A DNA stretch of 64,000 bases from Aquilaria yunnanensis (lineage: Eukaryota > Streptophyta > Magnoliopsida > Malvales > Thymelaeaceae), in contig CM077596.1 in NCBI GenBank assembly GCA_039654915.1, positions 930,001 through 994,000 on the forward strand, written 5' to 3'. The notes under the pieces were generated by a model. The model saw only the letters and a list, made by a program, of their open reading frames with translations. It was not told the origin of the DNA and did not search any database. Both the position numbers and the translations under genes were made by a program. This document shows positions 12,729 through 25,580 of this stretch, in pieces (position 1 is the stretch's first letter; each line of letters starts with the position of its first letter).

Positions 12729-15492
12729 GGTTAAATTGCACGATCTATCATTAAAATATGCCTTATTTTATAAATTTACCCTCAAATTATCGAATATTGT
12801 AAAATTAGGACTAAAATAACGTTGTTAGCAAAAATGCCCCACCTTGCGTTATCTCTGTCAGTGTTAACGGAAATTTGAGGAAAAATTACAAAATCAGCAA
12901 CTGAACGTGAGAAAAACAGACACAAGACCCCCTGGACATAAATTTGGAACACACAGCTCTTTAAATAGCCCAAAAACCTTAAAATACAATTTAAAAATTA
13001 AAAAAAAACACTAGAAATTTAACATGTCCATTGAAAATTAAAGTATCCAATCCCTTCAAATAGTTATAAATAATATTTTAGATTCTAAAAAAATATAAGT
13101 TGACACACGTATATGTTTTGGTTTCAACCTAAACATTAAAACCATAAAACTCAAAAAGTTGAATGAAAAACTACCAACACAGCATGCCATCTTAAATTAA
13201 AGCATCCAATTTCTTGAAATAACTTTGGAGACTATTCCAGATGCCAAAGAAATATAATTTAATATACTCACCTATTTTTTTTTAACTTAAACTATAAAAT
13301 AGGAAAAGAAACTGAAAAATAGAATGAAAAATAAAAAAAAATCACCAATTCAACAAGTCCATCCCAAATTAAAAGCATACAATCCCTTGAAACAATTATG
13401 AATACTATTCTAGATGAAAAATAAATAGAATTTGACATAGTTATCTATTTTTCAACTTAAAACATAAAATAGTAAAAACATCACAAAATTATAATGAAAA
13501 AAAAATTAGAAAATTACCAATTCAACATGCTCATCCCAAATTAAAGAATAAAATCCCTTGAAATAATTATAGATACTATTACAGATTCCAAATAAATAAA
13601 ATTTGATGAACTTATCTATTTTTTTCAACTTAAGCCATAAAATAGCAAACAAATCAAAAAATAGAATGAAAAATAAAAAATTACCAATTCAACATGACCA
13701 TCCCAAATTAAAGCATACAATCCATTGAAATAATTATGGATACTAGTATAGATGAAAAAATAAAGAATTTGACACACTTATCTATTTTTTTAAATTAAAC
13801 CATAAAATGGCAAAAAAATGAAAAATAAAAAAATTATCAATTCAACATGCCCATCCAAACTTAATGCACACAATCCATTTATATAATTATTCAAAATATT
13901 ATAGATTTAAAAAAAAATAATTTGACACACTTATCTATTTTTTCCAACTTAAACAATAAAATAGCAGTAAAATACAAAAAAAAATAGAATGAGAAAAAAA
14001 TAAAAATTCGAAATACCCATAAAAAATTAAAGTATAAAATCCATTTGAAATAATTATGAAGACTATTATATATTTAAAATAAATATAATTTGACACATTT
14101 ATCTATTTTTTCAACTTAAATCATAAAATAGCAAAAAAACCAAAAAATAGAATGAAAAATAAAAAAATTCAAAATTCAAAATTTTCATCCAATATTAAAG
14201 TATAACATATTTTGAAGTAATTATGGAGACTATTCTAGATGCTAAATAAATAGAATTTGACATACTTATATATATTTTCAATTTAAATGATAAAATAGTA
14301 AAAAAAAATAAAAAAAATTAAATCATATATAATTATTTTAAGGAATTGGATGCTTTAAGTTTGGATGGGAATGTTGAATTACTAATTTTTTATTTTTCAT
14401 TCTATTTTTTGTTTTTTTTTTTTTGTTTTTGCTATTTGTGATTTAAGTTCAAAAATATATATAAGTGCATAAAATTTAATTTATTTGTAATCTATAATAG
14501 TATCCATAATTATTTTAATGAATTTTATAATTTAATATGGGTTAGTCATGCTCAATTGGTAATTTTTTTATTTTTCATAGAATTTTTGGGTTTTTTTGTT
14601 ATTTTGTGATTTAAGTTGAAAAATAGATAAATGTGTCAAATTTATTTATTTTGAATCTATTATAGTATCCATAATTATTTCAAGGCATTTTATGCTTTAA
14701 TTTTTTATGGACATGTTGAATTGGTAATTTTCTTATTTTTCATTGTAATTTTGTTATTTGTTTTGCTATTTTATGTTTTAAGTTGAAAAAAAACAGATAA
14801 CTGTTTCAAATTCTATTTATTTGATATGTAGAAAATTTTAAATAATTATTTCAATGGATTTTATGCTTTAATTTGGGATGGGCTTGTTGAATTGGTAATT
14901 TTTTTTATTCTATTTTTTAGTTTCTTTGTTATTTTATGGTTTAAGTTGAAGCAAATAGGTGAGTCTATCAAGTTATCTTTCTTTGGCATATGGAATAGTC
15001 TCCAAAGTTATTTTAAGGGATTGGATGCTTTAATTTGAGATTACTTGCTATGTTGATAGTTTTTTATTCAACTTTTTTAGTTTTATGGTTTTAATGTTAA
15101 AGTTGAAAAAAAATAAGTGTGTCAAATTATATATATTTTTTAAATCTAAAATATTCTCTATAGTTACTTGAATGGATCAAAAACTTTAATTTTTAATGGG
15201 CATGTTAAATTTATTGTATTTTTTATTTTTTTTTATTGTGTTTTAAGATTTTTGGGCTATTTAAGGAGTTATGTGTTCTAAATTTATGTTCAAAGGATCT
15301 TGTGTCCATATTTCTCACATTCAGGGGCTAATTTAATATTTTTCCATCAAATTTCTGTTAACGGAGATAACGGAAGGAGGGACATTTTTTCTACAAAACA
15401 TTATTTTAATTCTATTTTTGTAACGTTCAATAATTTGAAGGTAAATTCATGAAATGAGGTATATTTGAAGGGTAGATTGTACAATTTAGCCC
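12729..15492. mobile_element. 2.76-kb fold-back DNA transposon (MULE-like, non-autonomous)
   Basis: The two halves are inverted copies of each other, with the centre near 14325. The termini are GGTTAAATTGCACGATCTA on the left and, as reverse complement, GGGCTAAATTGTACAATCTA on the right. The element is flanked by a perfect 8-bp target-site duplication TTTTGATA (12721-12728 and 15493-15500), or 9 bp with a leading C. Further in, the paired GTTAACGG motifs (about 12863 left, 15358 right) continue the arms. There is no transposase ORF. Long TIRs, a GG(G)-type terminus and an 8-9 bp duplication suggest a Mutator-like fold-back element; hAT is the alternative. Confidence 0.85.
13005..15250. repeat. 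Array of ~160-175 bp repeat units forming both arms of the fold-back element
   Basis: The left arm carries about eight degenerate direct copies of one unit. Each has an anchor similar to CTTAAACCATAAAATAG, at about 13126, 13286, 13461, 13635, 13797, 13957, 14113 and 14284. Each unit also contains a variant of AATTCAACATGCCCATCCCA. The right arm carries about six copies in inverted orientation (anchors near 14440, 14606, 14766, 14930, 15085 and 15240). Unit-to-unit divergence is visible. Confidence 0.85.
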
Positions 15493-15500
15493 TTTTGATA

Positions 15501-16640
15501 TTGCCCCGTCCGACAAAATTTATGATTTTTTAACTTTTTTTATACAGCTTTCACAACTGCAACAACGATTAGCATTATTGTTTTAAAAAAAAATTATTTA
15601 AGGATAATTTTAATTTTAAATTTTAGCAATTTTATCTCTATTATTAATAAATTATTAAAAATTAAAATACTAATTACTAATGTTGTTCCCAAATACGCTT
15701 TAATTTACTTGACTTTAGCTTTTTCAAAACGGAGTTTGATGATGTATATTATTTTTATAAATGAAAATACAATTGTATAAATTTATATGCAAATTGTAGA
15801 TAAAATGTTGTTGGCTTTAAATTATTGTATTTTTCTCAAAATTCTTAATAACAATTAATCAAAAAATGGGTTAAACTCAATTGCAAAATTCCAAAAAATA
15901 ACAAAAATTATGAAAGAAGGCATTATGAAAATCATGTTAATGTACTAGTTAGAGTAAATTAATTAGGATAATTTGGATATCAAAGGATAGCCACAATTAT
16001 AGTGTTTGGTAGACTCACCATGATTTTTTTCAAAAATGGACCATGATTTATCCGTTAATCCCACTTATAGCAATTTGCGGCCAATATTATAGACTTTATC
16101 CCCTACTAACACCTACTTCTGTACCAGATTAAAGAGTCAAGCAACACAAAAACGTAACAAAATGCTCCCAGCTTGGACCTAAGCTAGCTAGCTAGCTGTA
16201 TCATTTTCAGGGACCCGGTTCACTTGGAAGGGAAAATAAATGTGATATGTCCATGACCATAATAGACGGTCATACTAATAAAATTCACTTAAAAGAAATG
16301 TAACTTATGTATTTGTGATAATCGGAAGTCGTAATTCTGAAAATCTTAATATATTTGCTTTAACCATTTGAGTTAATCTAGGATGCAAACTACTTCATTG
16401 ATAGTGTTTTTTCTTTTCATTTTTTGTTGGATAAATGGTACTTTATTTCAATTACCAGTTAGTTAAATAATATCTAACAAACCAACATTAATAATGTGTT
16501 TAAGTGATTTTAGATTACATAATATGTGGAACAAATAATATTATTCCCAATAAATTAGTCTTCAAATAAAGCTGATGGCTAATTTAAAATCTCAAACCTT
16601 ATTGTTATCTTAATCTTTATTCATATAAAAAGATTTATAA
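15501..16640. other. Intergenic AT-rich DNA
   Basis: No gene or clear element was seen. A short GCTAGCTAGCTAGC-type repeat occurs near 16183-16198. Confidence 0.45.
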
Positions 16641-17221
16641 GAGAAAAATAGATTAATCGCGAATTAATCGCAAATCACGCATCCTGAATGTCAGCTAAAG
16701 CCTAAAACTAAAAGAAGTTAAGTCGCCTCTCAGCTGGCATTAAGAATGTGTGTTTTGTCATTTGTAATCCTCAATCACCCATCAACCTTTTCGTTTTGAC
16801 AAATTAGTTCATTGGACGCTAGGGGTGCTCATGATACAATTTCATATGATTTTTACCTAAACAGCGACCGTACCATATAGTAAATAGTTTCACAGTTTGA
16901 AAATTATAACCATACTATTTTGTATATAAATATGAAAAAAATCACACCCCATAAATTCGGTTTGGTAATGGTTTTTCATGTCACAAATTCATTATACTAA
17001 ATCCAAATAAATTAATACAAATGCGTAACATAAACCCAATTGTAACAATAAAAATTAAAATATAATCTAATCCATGAAACAACACATATAAGAAATCGAG
17101 AAAGAGAGTAATACCCAATAAAGTTAATATTGCAAAGAAAGACACGCATGAAGAAAAGAATCATAGAGCAACGTCCCAAATAGCATGGAGAAGAATCGCA
17201 CTGGTACAAAGTCAAATGTTT
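16641..17221. repeat. 581-bp tandem duplication, copy 1
   Basis: This copy starts at GAGAAAAATAGATTAATC and is followed without a gap by a second copy. Only two substitutions were seen by eye (near 16660 and 16775). The unit contains no recognisable gene; its one short open frame is duplicated with it. Confidence 0.95.
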
Positions 17222-17802
17222 GAGAAAAATAGATTAATCACGAATTAATCGCAAATCACGCATCCTGAATGTCAGCTAAAGCCTAAAACTAAAAGAAGTT
17301 AAGTCGCCTCTCAGCTGGCATTAAGAATGTGTGTTTTGTCATTTGTAATCCTCGATCACCCATCAACCTTTTCGTTTTGACAAATTAGTTCATTGGACGC
17401 TAGGGGTGCTCATGATACAATTTCATATGATTTTTACCTAAACAGCGACCGTACCATATAGTAAATAGTTTCACAGTTTGAAAATTATAACCATACTATT
17501 TTGTATATAAATATGAAAAAAATCACACCCCATAAATTCGGTTTGGTAATGGTTTTTCATGTCACAAATTCATTATACTAAATCCAAATAAATTAATACA
17601 AATGCGTAACATAAACCCAATTGTAACAATAAAAATTAAAATATAATCTAATCCATGAAACAACACATATAAGAAATCGAGAAAGAGAGTAATACCCAAT
17701 AAAGTTAATATTGCAAAGAAAGACACGCATGAAGAAAAGAATCATAGAGCAACGTCCCAAATAGCATGGAGAAGAATCGCACTGGTACAAAGTCAAATGT
17801 TT
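17222..17802. repeat. 581-bp tandem duplication, copy 2
   Basis: Direct head-to-tail copy of 16641-17221. The junction reads CAAATGTTT|GAGAAAAATAG, and the outer end continues CAAATGTTTGAGTCTG, so GAG microhomology may have been involved. Near identity means either a very recent event or an assembly artefact. Confidence 0.95.
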
Positions 17803-20164
17803 GAGTCTGAATTGTTTCTTTCTCTTACTCTCATATCTCTGTCTCGCCTTACCCTTAGGTTTGCTTTAGGTAATTAGGAATTAGCATTATGAAATTAGGA
17901 ATCAACTTTAGCAAAGCATCTAAGATAATAAGTACAAAAAGGAGAGAATTATATTGGATTGGGTTAAGCCAGATGGGTTAGGATTATTATGTGGGTTGGA
18001 TTGCGTTTAAGGTTTAAAATACATTTGGTTTTCGATAGGCCGGTTTGATTTTTACCGATTATAATCTTTAAAAACCTCAACCGCATTATATAATATTCAG
18101 TTTTAATATTTCTAAACCCGGATCTCAACCAGAACCACATAAAACCCCATACTATTTGGTTTTATGCAGATCATTTTATTCAGTTTTGCAGGTTAATCGG
18201 GTTCGGTGAATGCACTTGTTGAACGCTTTCCAATGCTACTGGCTATTGAATCTTTTTAAAATTGATACAAGAAATGAATATTAAAATATACAACTTTAAT
18301 GGCTTTTTTCGCTAGGTTGGACTTCCACTTCTTGCTTGTGTTAAAGATTTTTTTTTTTTAAGAAATAATACTGATGGCATATATGAAGTAAGATAGTAGG
18401 AATGACAATGGGGCGGATCAGGCATGGATATCCCCTATTCGTCATCTATGCCTACAGTTTTTTTGTACATAAGACTTTGTAGATATCCACAATTTGGTGA
18501 AAAATCACATCTGCGTCCATGACCTGCAGGTAATTAGTATATGAGGTTTAAAATGTATATGAAACATAAATACAAAGTCATTGTCTACGTATAATACAAA
18601 AAAATCATAAATACACAAAATCATAATATACATACAAGAAAATATTCAATAAAAATTAGTATAAAATATTAGTTAAATGTAGGCGTTACATTTCATTATA
18701 ATTAATAAACATGAAATTCATACTGGCAGGTTTCGAGAGTAGACGGGACGGATTTCTCCTTGATAGATACCCCCAAGCTGCCACTTACCCGTATCTGTCA
18801 GACAGGTATGATTTTCTATCCGTATCCGCCCCACAGTAGGTATTTTTACTAGCCTGTTATGGGCAGATATCCACAAGTTCCGGATTTCGCCCACCTGACT
18901 GTCATCCCTGATAGGATTGAAGTACATTAGCTAACCAATCATATAAAGGATCATAATAAATAACTTGTCTTGCAAGGAAATTAGCAGCACGAGCAAGACG
19001 AAGAGTTACCATATTTCACTTTCTGTTCCTGTGATAAAAAACAACTGAAGTAAACTTTGAAGCTAAACATAAAATATCCTCTAAAATAACACCGAATGTG
19101 AAACTAAACTTCTTACGACCAAAAAAATAGAGCGAAAATTAAAGCTTGAGAATTTCACTCAATAAGAACATATTTCTATCCTCAACTATGCTCCTCAAAA
19201 AGAGTAAAAAAAATCGCAAGAGCGTTTACTTGAAGGACATTCTCATAAGTCATAAAAATGTAATTCCTGTAATATGAGTAGTAGGGTATTATCGTCATGA
19301 TCACGAGCTACAATATCGATCCCAATGAAGGGATATGAACGACAGATAGTTTCATCCACATTCAGCTTGACAGAACCTGCACATCTGGAGCTTCCCATCT
19401 CAATTGAACATCAATATTCGGCCTCCGGGGCTGTGAAACTGAAGTCGAACCTATGAAATCCAAAAAACCCCTCACCTGTGCTGCTAAAGGCACTGACCTG
19501 TGCTAGAGATTTTTTGTATTTGTAGCTAAATGTTAGGATAGACTTTAAAGATGCTAATAAGAAGTGATAAATGCGCTTTAGATAGTTCAATTGACATTGG
19601 CAGGCCCAAACCCATCCCAATACAGAAACAAGCAAATAATGCATAGAAATAACAAGAAAAAAATATTTTACAAAATGTAGTAACAATTTTGCTAAAACTT
19701 ATACAGAATCTTATGTGACAGAAATTAATTTAATATTGAAAAGTTAACAGGCCAACTTATTTTTTCAACTTCCGTCAAATTATGTGTTTTGTTAGTGTTT
19801 TTATTAAGTTTTAGTATAAAATTTTCAGTAATGCAATCAGTATTTGAATAAAAAAAGTGAGTGTGGGCAGATAAATAGGGTAAAGTGCACAGGGATATAC
19901 TCTATGCAAATGTGAAAAGTCGGCCAAAAACAACTTGGTTTCTGTTAATTCAAAAAGTGAAAAAGAGCTCAAGGGCCATACTATGCTTATGCTGAGCATT
20001 AATCGGTATTTAAAAAATTACTGATGGCTTAATGGATCATAAACTGGGGTGGGGAGTGACTGTCTGATACGACATTTGAAAAGATTCTGGACTAAAAGAG
20101 AACAGATAATAGAATTACGACAAAACGGAAACATAAATTAACGGTTAGGGACCTTTCACGACAT
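17803..20164. other. Intergenic DNA containing one hAT-like remnant
   Basis: No gene was recognised. Short open frames at 18718-18927, 19411-19686 and 19811-19999 on the minus strand have no family features; the first lies inside the transposon remnant. The right end grades into the NINJA promoter. Confidence 0.45.
18399..18909. mobile_element. hAT-like non-autonomous element, degraded
   Basis: The left end reads GGAATGACAATGGGGCGGAT. The right end, reverse-complemented, reads GGGATGACAGTCAGGTGGGC, followed further in by GGGGCGGATACGG. This GGGATGACA..GGGGCGG signature is common in short plant hAT elements. Flanks AGATAGTA and TGATAGGA agree at 6 of 8 positions and may be an old target-site duplication. 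No transposase is visible. Confidence 0.5.
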
Positions 20165-21129
20165 TTTCTCCTCCAAGGGCATGGGTAAAAACGAAAAAGG
20201 GCGTCACCTTCACAGCATTTCCTCCAAATATCTCTGCCGTAATGTTAAGCGAAGGTTTTCTTCCCAGGCCCTCACCCAATGGAGAGGTATCTGTTCTTTC
20301 TACTCTACACACTGTTGCTTCGCGCTTCTTGCAGTTTTTCTATTCAATTTGTTGTTCTGGTTGAAATCTGTTGATGATAGCATCTGGGTTCTATTCAGTT
20401 GTTTGTTGCTAGTATTGATTCGCTCTTGCTGGGTTTGGTTTTATGTTCCTTCTCTTTCTGGGATGGATGAATCTTCAATCTGATTGATTCTTGTTTTGTG
20501 TCATGCTGAGAGATTGGCATGAATGAATGATGGCTGATAGGTTTGGGATCTGTATCTGGTCGACTGAAATCGATGCAAATTGGTGAGACCGGTGTTCTTG
20601 GGTTTTGCAGTGATGGATATCAACATAATACCAATCATTTGGAACATCTCATGCTCTTTTCTGATAAACTAATTGAATGAATGGTGGCATTTGTCTGACA
20701 CAAATTAGCACCTTTTTACAAAAATATTTAAAGTAGTAAATTGTTCATTGTTCTTTCGAAGTCGAAGGTCACCAATTTACAACGGAAAGCTCTTATTATA
20801 ATTTCAGGGCTTCGTTTTCCCCTGCATCTCCATTGCTTGTCAGAGTTTTCTTGTGTTAATTATCTGGAATTGGCTTGTCAGATAATCTATCAACTTTTTG
20901 TTTGCTTTGAATCTCCTTATAGGCTATTGAGTGGATTTATTACTGCTTTTTTTTATGTTCTTGATATGCATAATAATTTTCTTAGGAGTAATTATATGAG
21001 TGACATTGGTGCAGGCATTTGCATTTATGTAATCTTGTTGAGGAAAGGTTAATCATTGGGATAGATACTTTATAGGGGGGGATTTGTGAAGCCTATGCTC
21101 ATAGTAGTCATAAGACCATTTTCAAGAAG
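20165..21129 (+). other. Probable 5' leader exon and leader intron of NINJA
   Basis: A likely noncoding first exon ends near 20286 (GGAGAG|GTATCT donor). The leader intron has plausible acceptors just before the coding exon, for example GTGCAG near 21015. The open frames here are short and have no domain. Confidence 0.45.
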
Positions 21130-23498
21130 ATGGATGATGACAAGGGGCTTGAGCTTAGCTTGGGTTTATCATGCGGTGCGTCATCTAAAAAGGCCAAAAC
21201 CAAAAATGGTGGTGCACGGGAAGAAAGTGAGCCAGTTATCAGAGCTGAACATGAGTTTAAAAGCTTCCTTCCTTCAGGTGGGCAGAAGCAGGAGTCTGGA
21301 ACTGGGTCCCAGTCGATCAGACCTTCAGAAAACTTCTTTAGTGACATGGCCAGTAAAGCAGATGCCTCAGAGGGATTGAATGGAGAGGAGCTCTGGATTG
21401 CCAACAGGTTGGCTTCAGCTGAGGAAGGAAAACAGCCGGAGGCTAGTGGTAAACGTAAATTGTTGTTTGGTGAGTTAAATCATCACAAGAGGCATGAACC
21501 ACAACCCCGTTACACTAGTTTAGGTGAAAATTCAAAAGCATCACGTATCTCCATTGGAATGGAGGATGGCTCCAATGCAGATAATGAAGATGCGGCGGAG
21601 TCAGATGCTGATGGTTCAATTTCAAGGCCAATTTCCTGCGATGATGATACACCCAGGCAATTCATAGGCATCGGTGGCTCCTTGGATACTCCAAAACAGG
21701 TGTGGCCTTCTGTTGATTCAAAGGGAGCAACTATACTGGAACAACAGAGATCTACAGTGTCATCAGAGAATGAATCTAAGCCCAGAAATCAGTCCCATGG
21801 AAATTCATTTTCTGCTCAATCAGTTAAATTCATTCCCTACACGTTGTCTACAGAAGAGGCCAATGCTGTTGGTATGCCAAGATCTTCTAGCCAACCACTT
21901 CATGGCATTACACAGATGATGTCTTGTGCCACTAATGAAAAGTTTGGTTCGCAAGTTGTGAGTCCTGGAAATTTTCCAGCTATGTCGAGCTACTCACTGG
22001 TCCAGCTTCCCATGTTGGACAAGAATAATCCATGGGAGATGGCTTCTCAGCATTCACAATTCCACCCTTCAGATGTGAGCATAGGTGCACCTATCTCAGG
22101 TAAGCCATGTATTATTGAACCAAAAATATGCTTTGGTTGTTAACTTGCTGCAATTTACATGTTCCTTTTATGTTGAAGAAAAGCAATGCTAAAAATCTAG
22201 TTAGTAGTGAATAATTTGGAATACATGGGAATAAGTGATTTTTTATTCCCGCTACTACAACTCGACTACCTAGGAATAACATAAGAGGAATTATATTCTC
22301 AGCTTTTGTTTCTTATTCTGTAGATTTCATGAGCTGGAGCATGCATTTTTGTTACTGCCTTGAGAATCAGTTGTCTTTGTAGAGGCAGAAAGTTTTTTTT
22401 TGTCTATGTGTTTTTCTTCTCTTTCACTTTTTCTTTACATTCCTGGTCCAGGCCCCAGGGAGTGGTAGTTTGAGGGTTTTTTTGAAATCTACGGCCAGTT
22501 CAGATTGCATTAAAGCCGTTTAATGAGGTCAGTTTGTTCAAGCACAGTATCGGCCTGAAAGGTGGGTCAAACCCAAACTCGGTTAGGATCCCACCCAACT
22601 TACTTATCCCTTCACTTGCACAAAATTATGACTCCCCCCCTCTCCAACCAGATGCAATCGTGTGGTTCGTTCACTCAGACCTGATGCCCACACTTGGACA
22701 CAACACATCACCATGAACCTCCATTTGTGTCTCTCGCAGTCCAGCCCAACCCACCTGTGTCCACGCGAAAGAGGAGAGCCAATGCAGCTTGCCGTGGATG
22801 TGGGCGAGTTGTAATTTCATGCAAGTCAGGGGATAAGTGGGTGGGATCCTAACTGGGCCGGGTTTGACGGGCATTCAGCCTGATGTTGTGCTTGAATAAA
22901 CTGGGCTTATTAAAAAGCTTTACTGCAATCTGAACTGGTTGGTAGTATGTTGCTTTATTGGTTAATAGCATCGATTTAGGGATAAATAAAGTATGTTTGC
23001 ACTGTAGGTCCCGTACAGCCAATTGTACACAATTTGTCAGAGGTACAACATGAGAGATTGACATCAGAGAAAGCCAAAGTTGATGGAAACAAGCATGTTG
23101 CAGAGGAAAGCTCCTCCATACGTGCAGAAGAAATGAAAGGGAGTAGCTTAAATCCTAGAGAAAATATTGGTACTGACAGACCAATAAGAGAAGGTTTACC
23201 TCTAGATTTTTCAGCAATAATAAGACCGGGTATTGCAGCAGACCTGAAATTTGGTGGATCTGGTTCTTATCCAAACTTACCATGGGTATCAACCACAGGT
23301 TATGGGCCACATGGCCGAACTATTTCTGGTGTTACTTACAGATTGAGTACTAACCAGGTTAGGATTGTCTGTGCTTGCCATGGTTCACACTTGTCCCCAG
23401 AAGAATTTGTTCGCCATGCCAGTGAAGAGTACATTCAAGATGACAACGGTTTGGCAGCATTTGCAGGTACCAGTCCTGCAGCCCCTACTCGTACGTAG
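21130..23498 (+). CDS. NINJA: NINJA-family co-repressor adaptor (jasmonate signalling), 2 coding exons
   Basis: Adaptor that links JAZ repressors to TOPLESS co-repressors in the nucleus and so holds jasmonate-response genes off. Coding exons are 21130-22099 and 23008-23498 (GT..AG, phase 1), giving 486 aa. The N-terminus MDDDKGLELSLGLSCG holds the EAR motif (LxLxL, residues 7-13) that recruits TOPLESS. A basic segment (GKRKLLFGE) and the block PGIAADLKFGGSGSYPNLPWV come next. The C-terminal domain GPHGRTISGVTYR..IVCACHGSHLSPEEFVRHASEEY is the conserved region that binds the TIFY domain of JAZ proteins. The match to Arabidopsis NINJA (At4g28910), rather than the related AFP proteins, rests on MDDDxGLELSLGLSCG and QLPMLDK. 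The gene is intact; its coding intron carries a MITE-like insertion. Confidence 0.93.
22493..22940. mobile_element. MITE-like hairpin element inside the NINJA intron
   Basis: The two ends are inverted copies over roughly 130-140 bp. Left GGCCAGTTCAGATTGCA pairs with the reverse complement of the right end, AACCAGTTCAGATTGCA. The arms continue through TTCAAGCACA, GTCAAACCC and GTTAGGATCCCACCCA. The element is more GC-rich than the rest of the intron and has no ORF of note. No clear target-site duplication was found, so the superfamily is not assigned. Confidence 0.75.
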
Positions 23499-24777
23499 AT
23501 GTTATAGCCATTCCAGTTAATAACCATTGACAGTACTTGAAGGGAATTCGAAAATTTGCTCATGTTAACCAGAAACATTGTTTACTCATCAATCCCAGAC
23601 TGGTTGAATTGTATGTTTCTTATTCGCCTAATTTTTTCCCCAGGAACCAAATGCTGCAGTTGTATGTAATAACTTATGTGATCACTTATTCTTTCCCAGA
23701 TGAAAAAAAGGAAAAATAAGATAAGAAAAATTTCAAGCCTAATTCGTTGGTAGATGGGGAACATTCGTGACTCCCTTACAAACGGATAGTTAGAAGAAGC
23801 AGTCTACAACTACTGTTATGACTTGTTAGCACTAGTCTTGCTTCTTTGAGGATTGGCAAGGCTTCTGTCTTGCAGATTGATCTTTTTCACCAGGTCTCTG
23901 AGATTGAGTAGCCAATGTGATCTATAGATGCCCAGGACATGGCTCAGAATATTAAAACTACTCCATAAAACATGTAAATTGTTCGGCTTGTTTGGTCGTT
24001 AAGAGTGTGTTAGAAGCAACTAGAAGACTTCTGCTGTAAGAAAGAGTACCAGTTATATAAAAGACAAGTGATTCAATGCAAAACTATTTGTTTTCTACGT
24101 CAAGCTGTAGCAAATACATATTCCATCTAAGTTAACCCCCGAGTAAAACATAAACCGTCTGATGATAGTTGTTAGGTAGCTTAGCTTAGCTTTTCGCTGT
24201 GGAAACTAAGTTTAGGACCTTAGCTTGGCTTGGCTTCGTCAAGGTGAGGGGTTGAGGAGATAGAGCAAAATTTGTATGTCTCATTGTGTAGCCTAAGTAG
24301 ACCCATCGATTCTTTTATGCATAAAACGTGTAAGGGTAAGAGTCTGAGAGAGGAGAAGTGCGTAAATGTCACGGTTTGATGAGGTGTAATGGTAGGGATG
24401 GAGTGATTGGGGATGGGATTTCTCCATGTGCAGCCCAGCAAATGCTGCCGGATTTTGTGTGTTTGTGTCTGTTTGGTTTCCCAACTGGGAATTGTTGTCA
24501 CCAAATATTCAATGTTAGTACCTTTTAATTGCCTGGATTACGTCGTTAAGCGAAGAACCAGCCAGTTTTGTCTGAAACTTTAGGGCTAATTATAAATGTT
24601 TTTTTTCTCAATTCGCAGTCTACCCAGATATAGAATCTCTAGTTCCTAAGTTCTCTAGAAAATAAAATAAATACAATTTTTATTACAATAATATGGTTCT
24701 AGATTGTTGAATTGAATGACATGGGGAAAAATAAAATCAAGATCTAGCCTTCAGATTAATTTATGATTTATATGATT

Positions 24778-24930
24778 TTTTTGTTTTTTGAGAGGGGAGT
24801 TACTTGGAAGTACAACACAAGTTGCGGGTACTAGCATGTAATCACGTTAGAGTGGTGTTGGTGAAGGTTGAAGTCGAACTCCAAACTTCTAGCAAGGCCT
24901 CTTAATCACTTTACCAAGTGGTGGAGATTG
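24778..24930 (-). mobile_element. Possible tRNA-derived SINE
   Basis: On the minus strand a tRNA-like head shows a box-A-like TTGGTAAAGTGATTAAGAGG (about 24898-24917). Some 30 bases downstream is a box-B-like GGAGTTCGACTTC (24870-24882). A unique body follows and ends in an A/T-rich tail near 24780. The spacing suits an internal Pol III promoter. No flanking duplication was established. Confidence 0.45.
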
Positions 24931-25384
24931 TATTGGCAACCAGTGAACTTGTTTTTCTTAGATTTAACCAAACAAACGGCGAATAACTCATCAAACTATT
25001 TAGCAATTTTCAATTCAATCTGGAATTGTCATTGAGCACAGTTAATCCATGAGTTTATATTGGGTAATATGATTCAGTTATATTAATTTGAATAGTATCA
25101 AGGAGAAGATCTTGACAAAGAAGTGAAGGCGAAGGTAGCTGAAGTGGCATGCATGATTTAGATAGGAAATTTATTAAGATTCACTAAAGTATCGCAATAA
25201 ATAATAAACCGTTCATTATTTGGGTGACATATTTTGTGGAATTGGATCAAGCAAGTATGTGTACACCAATCAATCTTATTAAAGGAGATGTGATTAATTT
25301 AATTCGTTCTCAGAATTTTGGAACTTAAACCAGAAGATAACCCGACATCAGTTACGATTTGAACCGAGCAACAAGCTGAGAGTG

Positions 25385-25580
25385 AAAATTGAACATATTT
25401 TAAAAGTTTGAGGCCTTACACGAGCGTTGAGCCAATCTGGTAAACGAGAACCTAGAATTTGGTGCCGACACGTTGAGCCAATCCAGATGGTTAATTTGAA
25501 ACTGAATAAACACTTCACAGGAAAAACTAAACGTCTTTTAAGTTTCAAGGCCTTACACCAGCATTGAGCTGGAAGGTTAC
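25385..25580. repeat. Short direct repeat (two diverged copies)
   Basis: The phrase AGGCCTTACAC followed by a GCGTTGAGC/GCATTGAGC variant occurs near 25411 and again near 25549, each preceded by a TTTTAAAAGTTT/TTTTAAGTTTC variant. A third GTTGAGCCAATC copy lies near 25471. Origin unknown. Confidence 0.55.

Noticed and set aside
13005..14320. Regular repeats that could suggest a CRISPR-like array
   Set aside because: Units are long (~165 bp), degenerate and AT-rich, the DNA is plant nuclear, and the repeats belong to the arms of a fold-back transposon.
17012..17796. Two identical small minus-strand ORFs
   Set aside because: Identity comes from the 581-bp duplication; the peptide has no features and no support from a single-copy relative.
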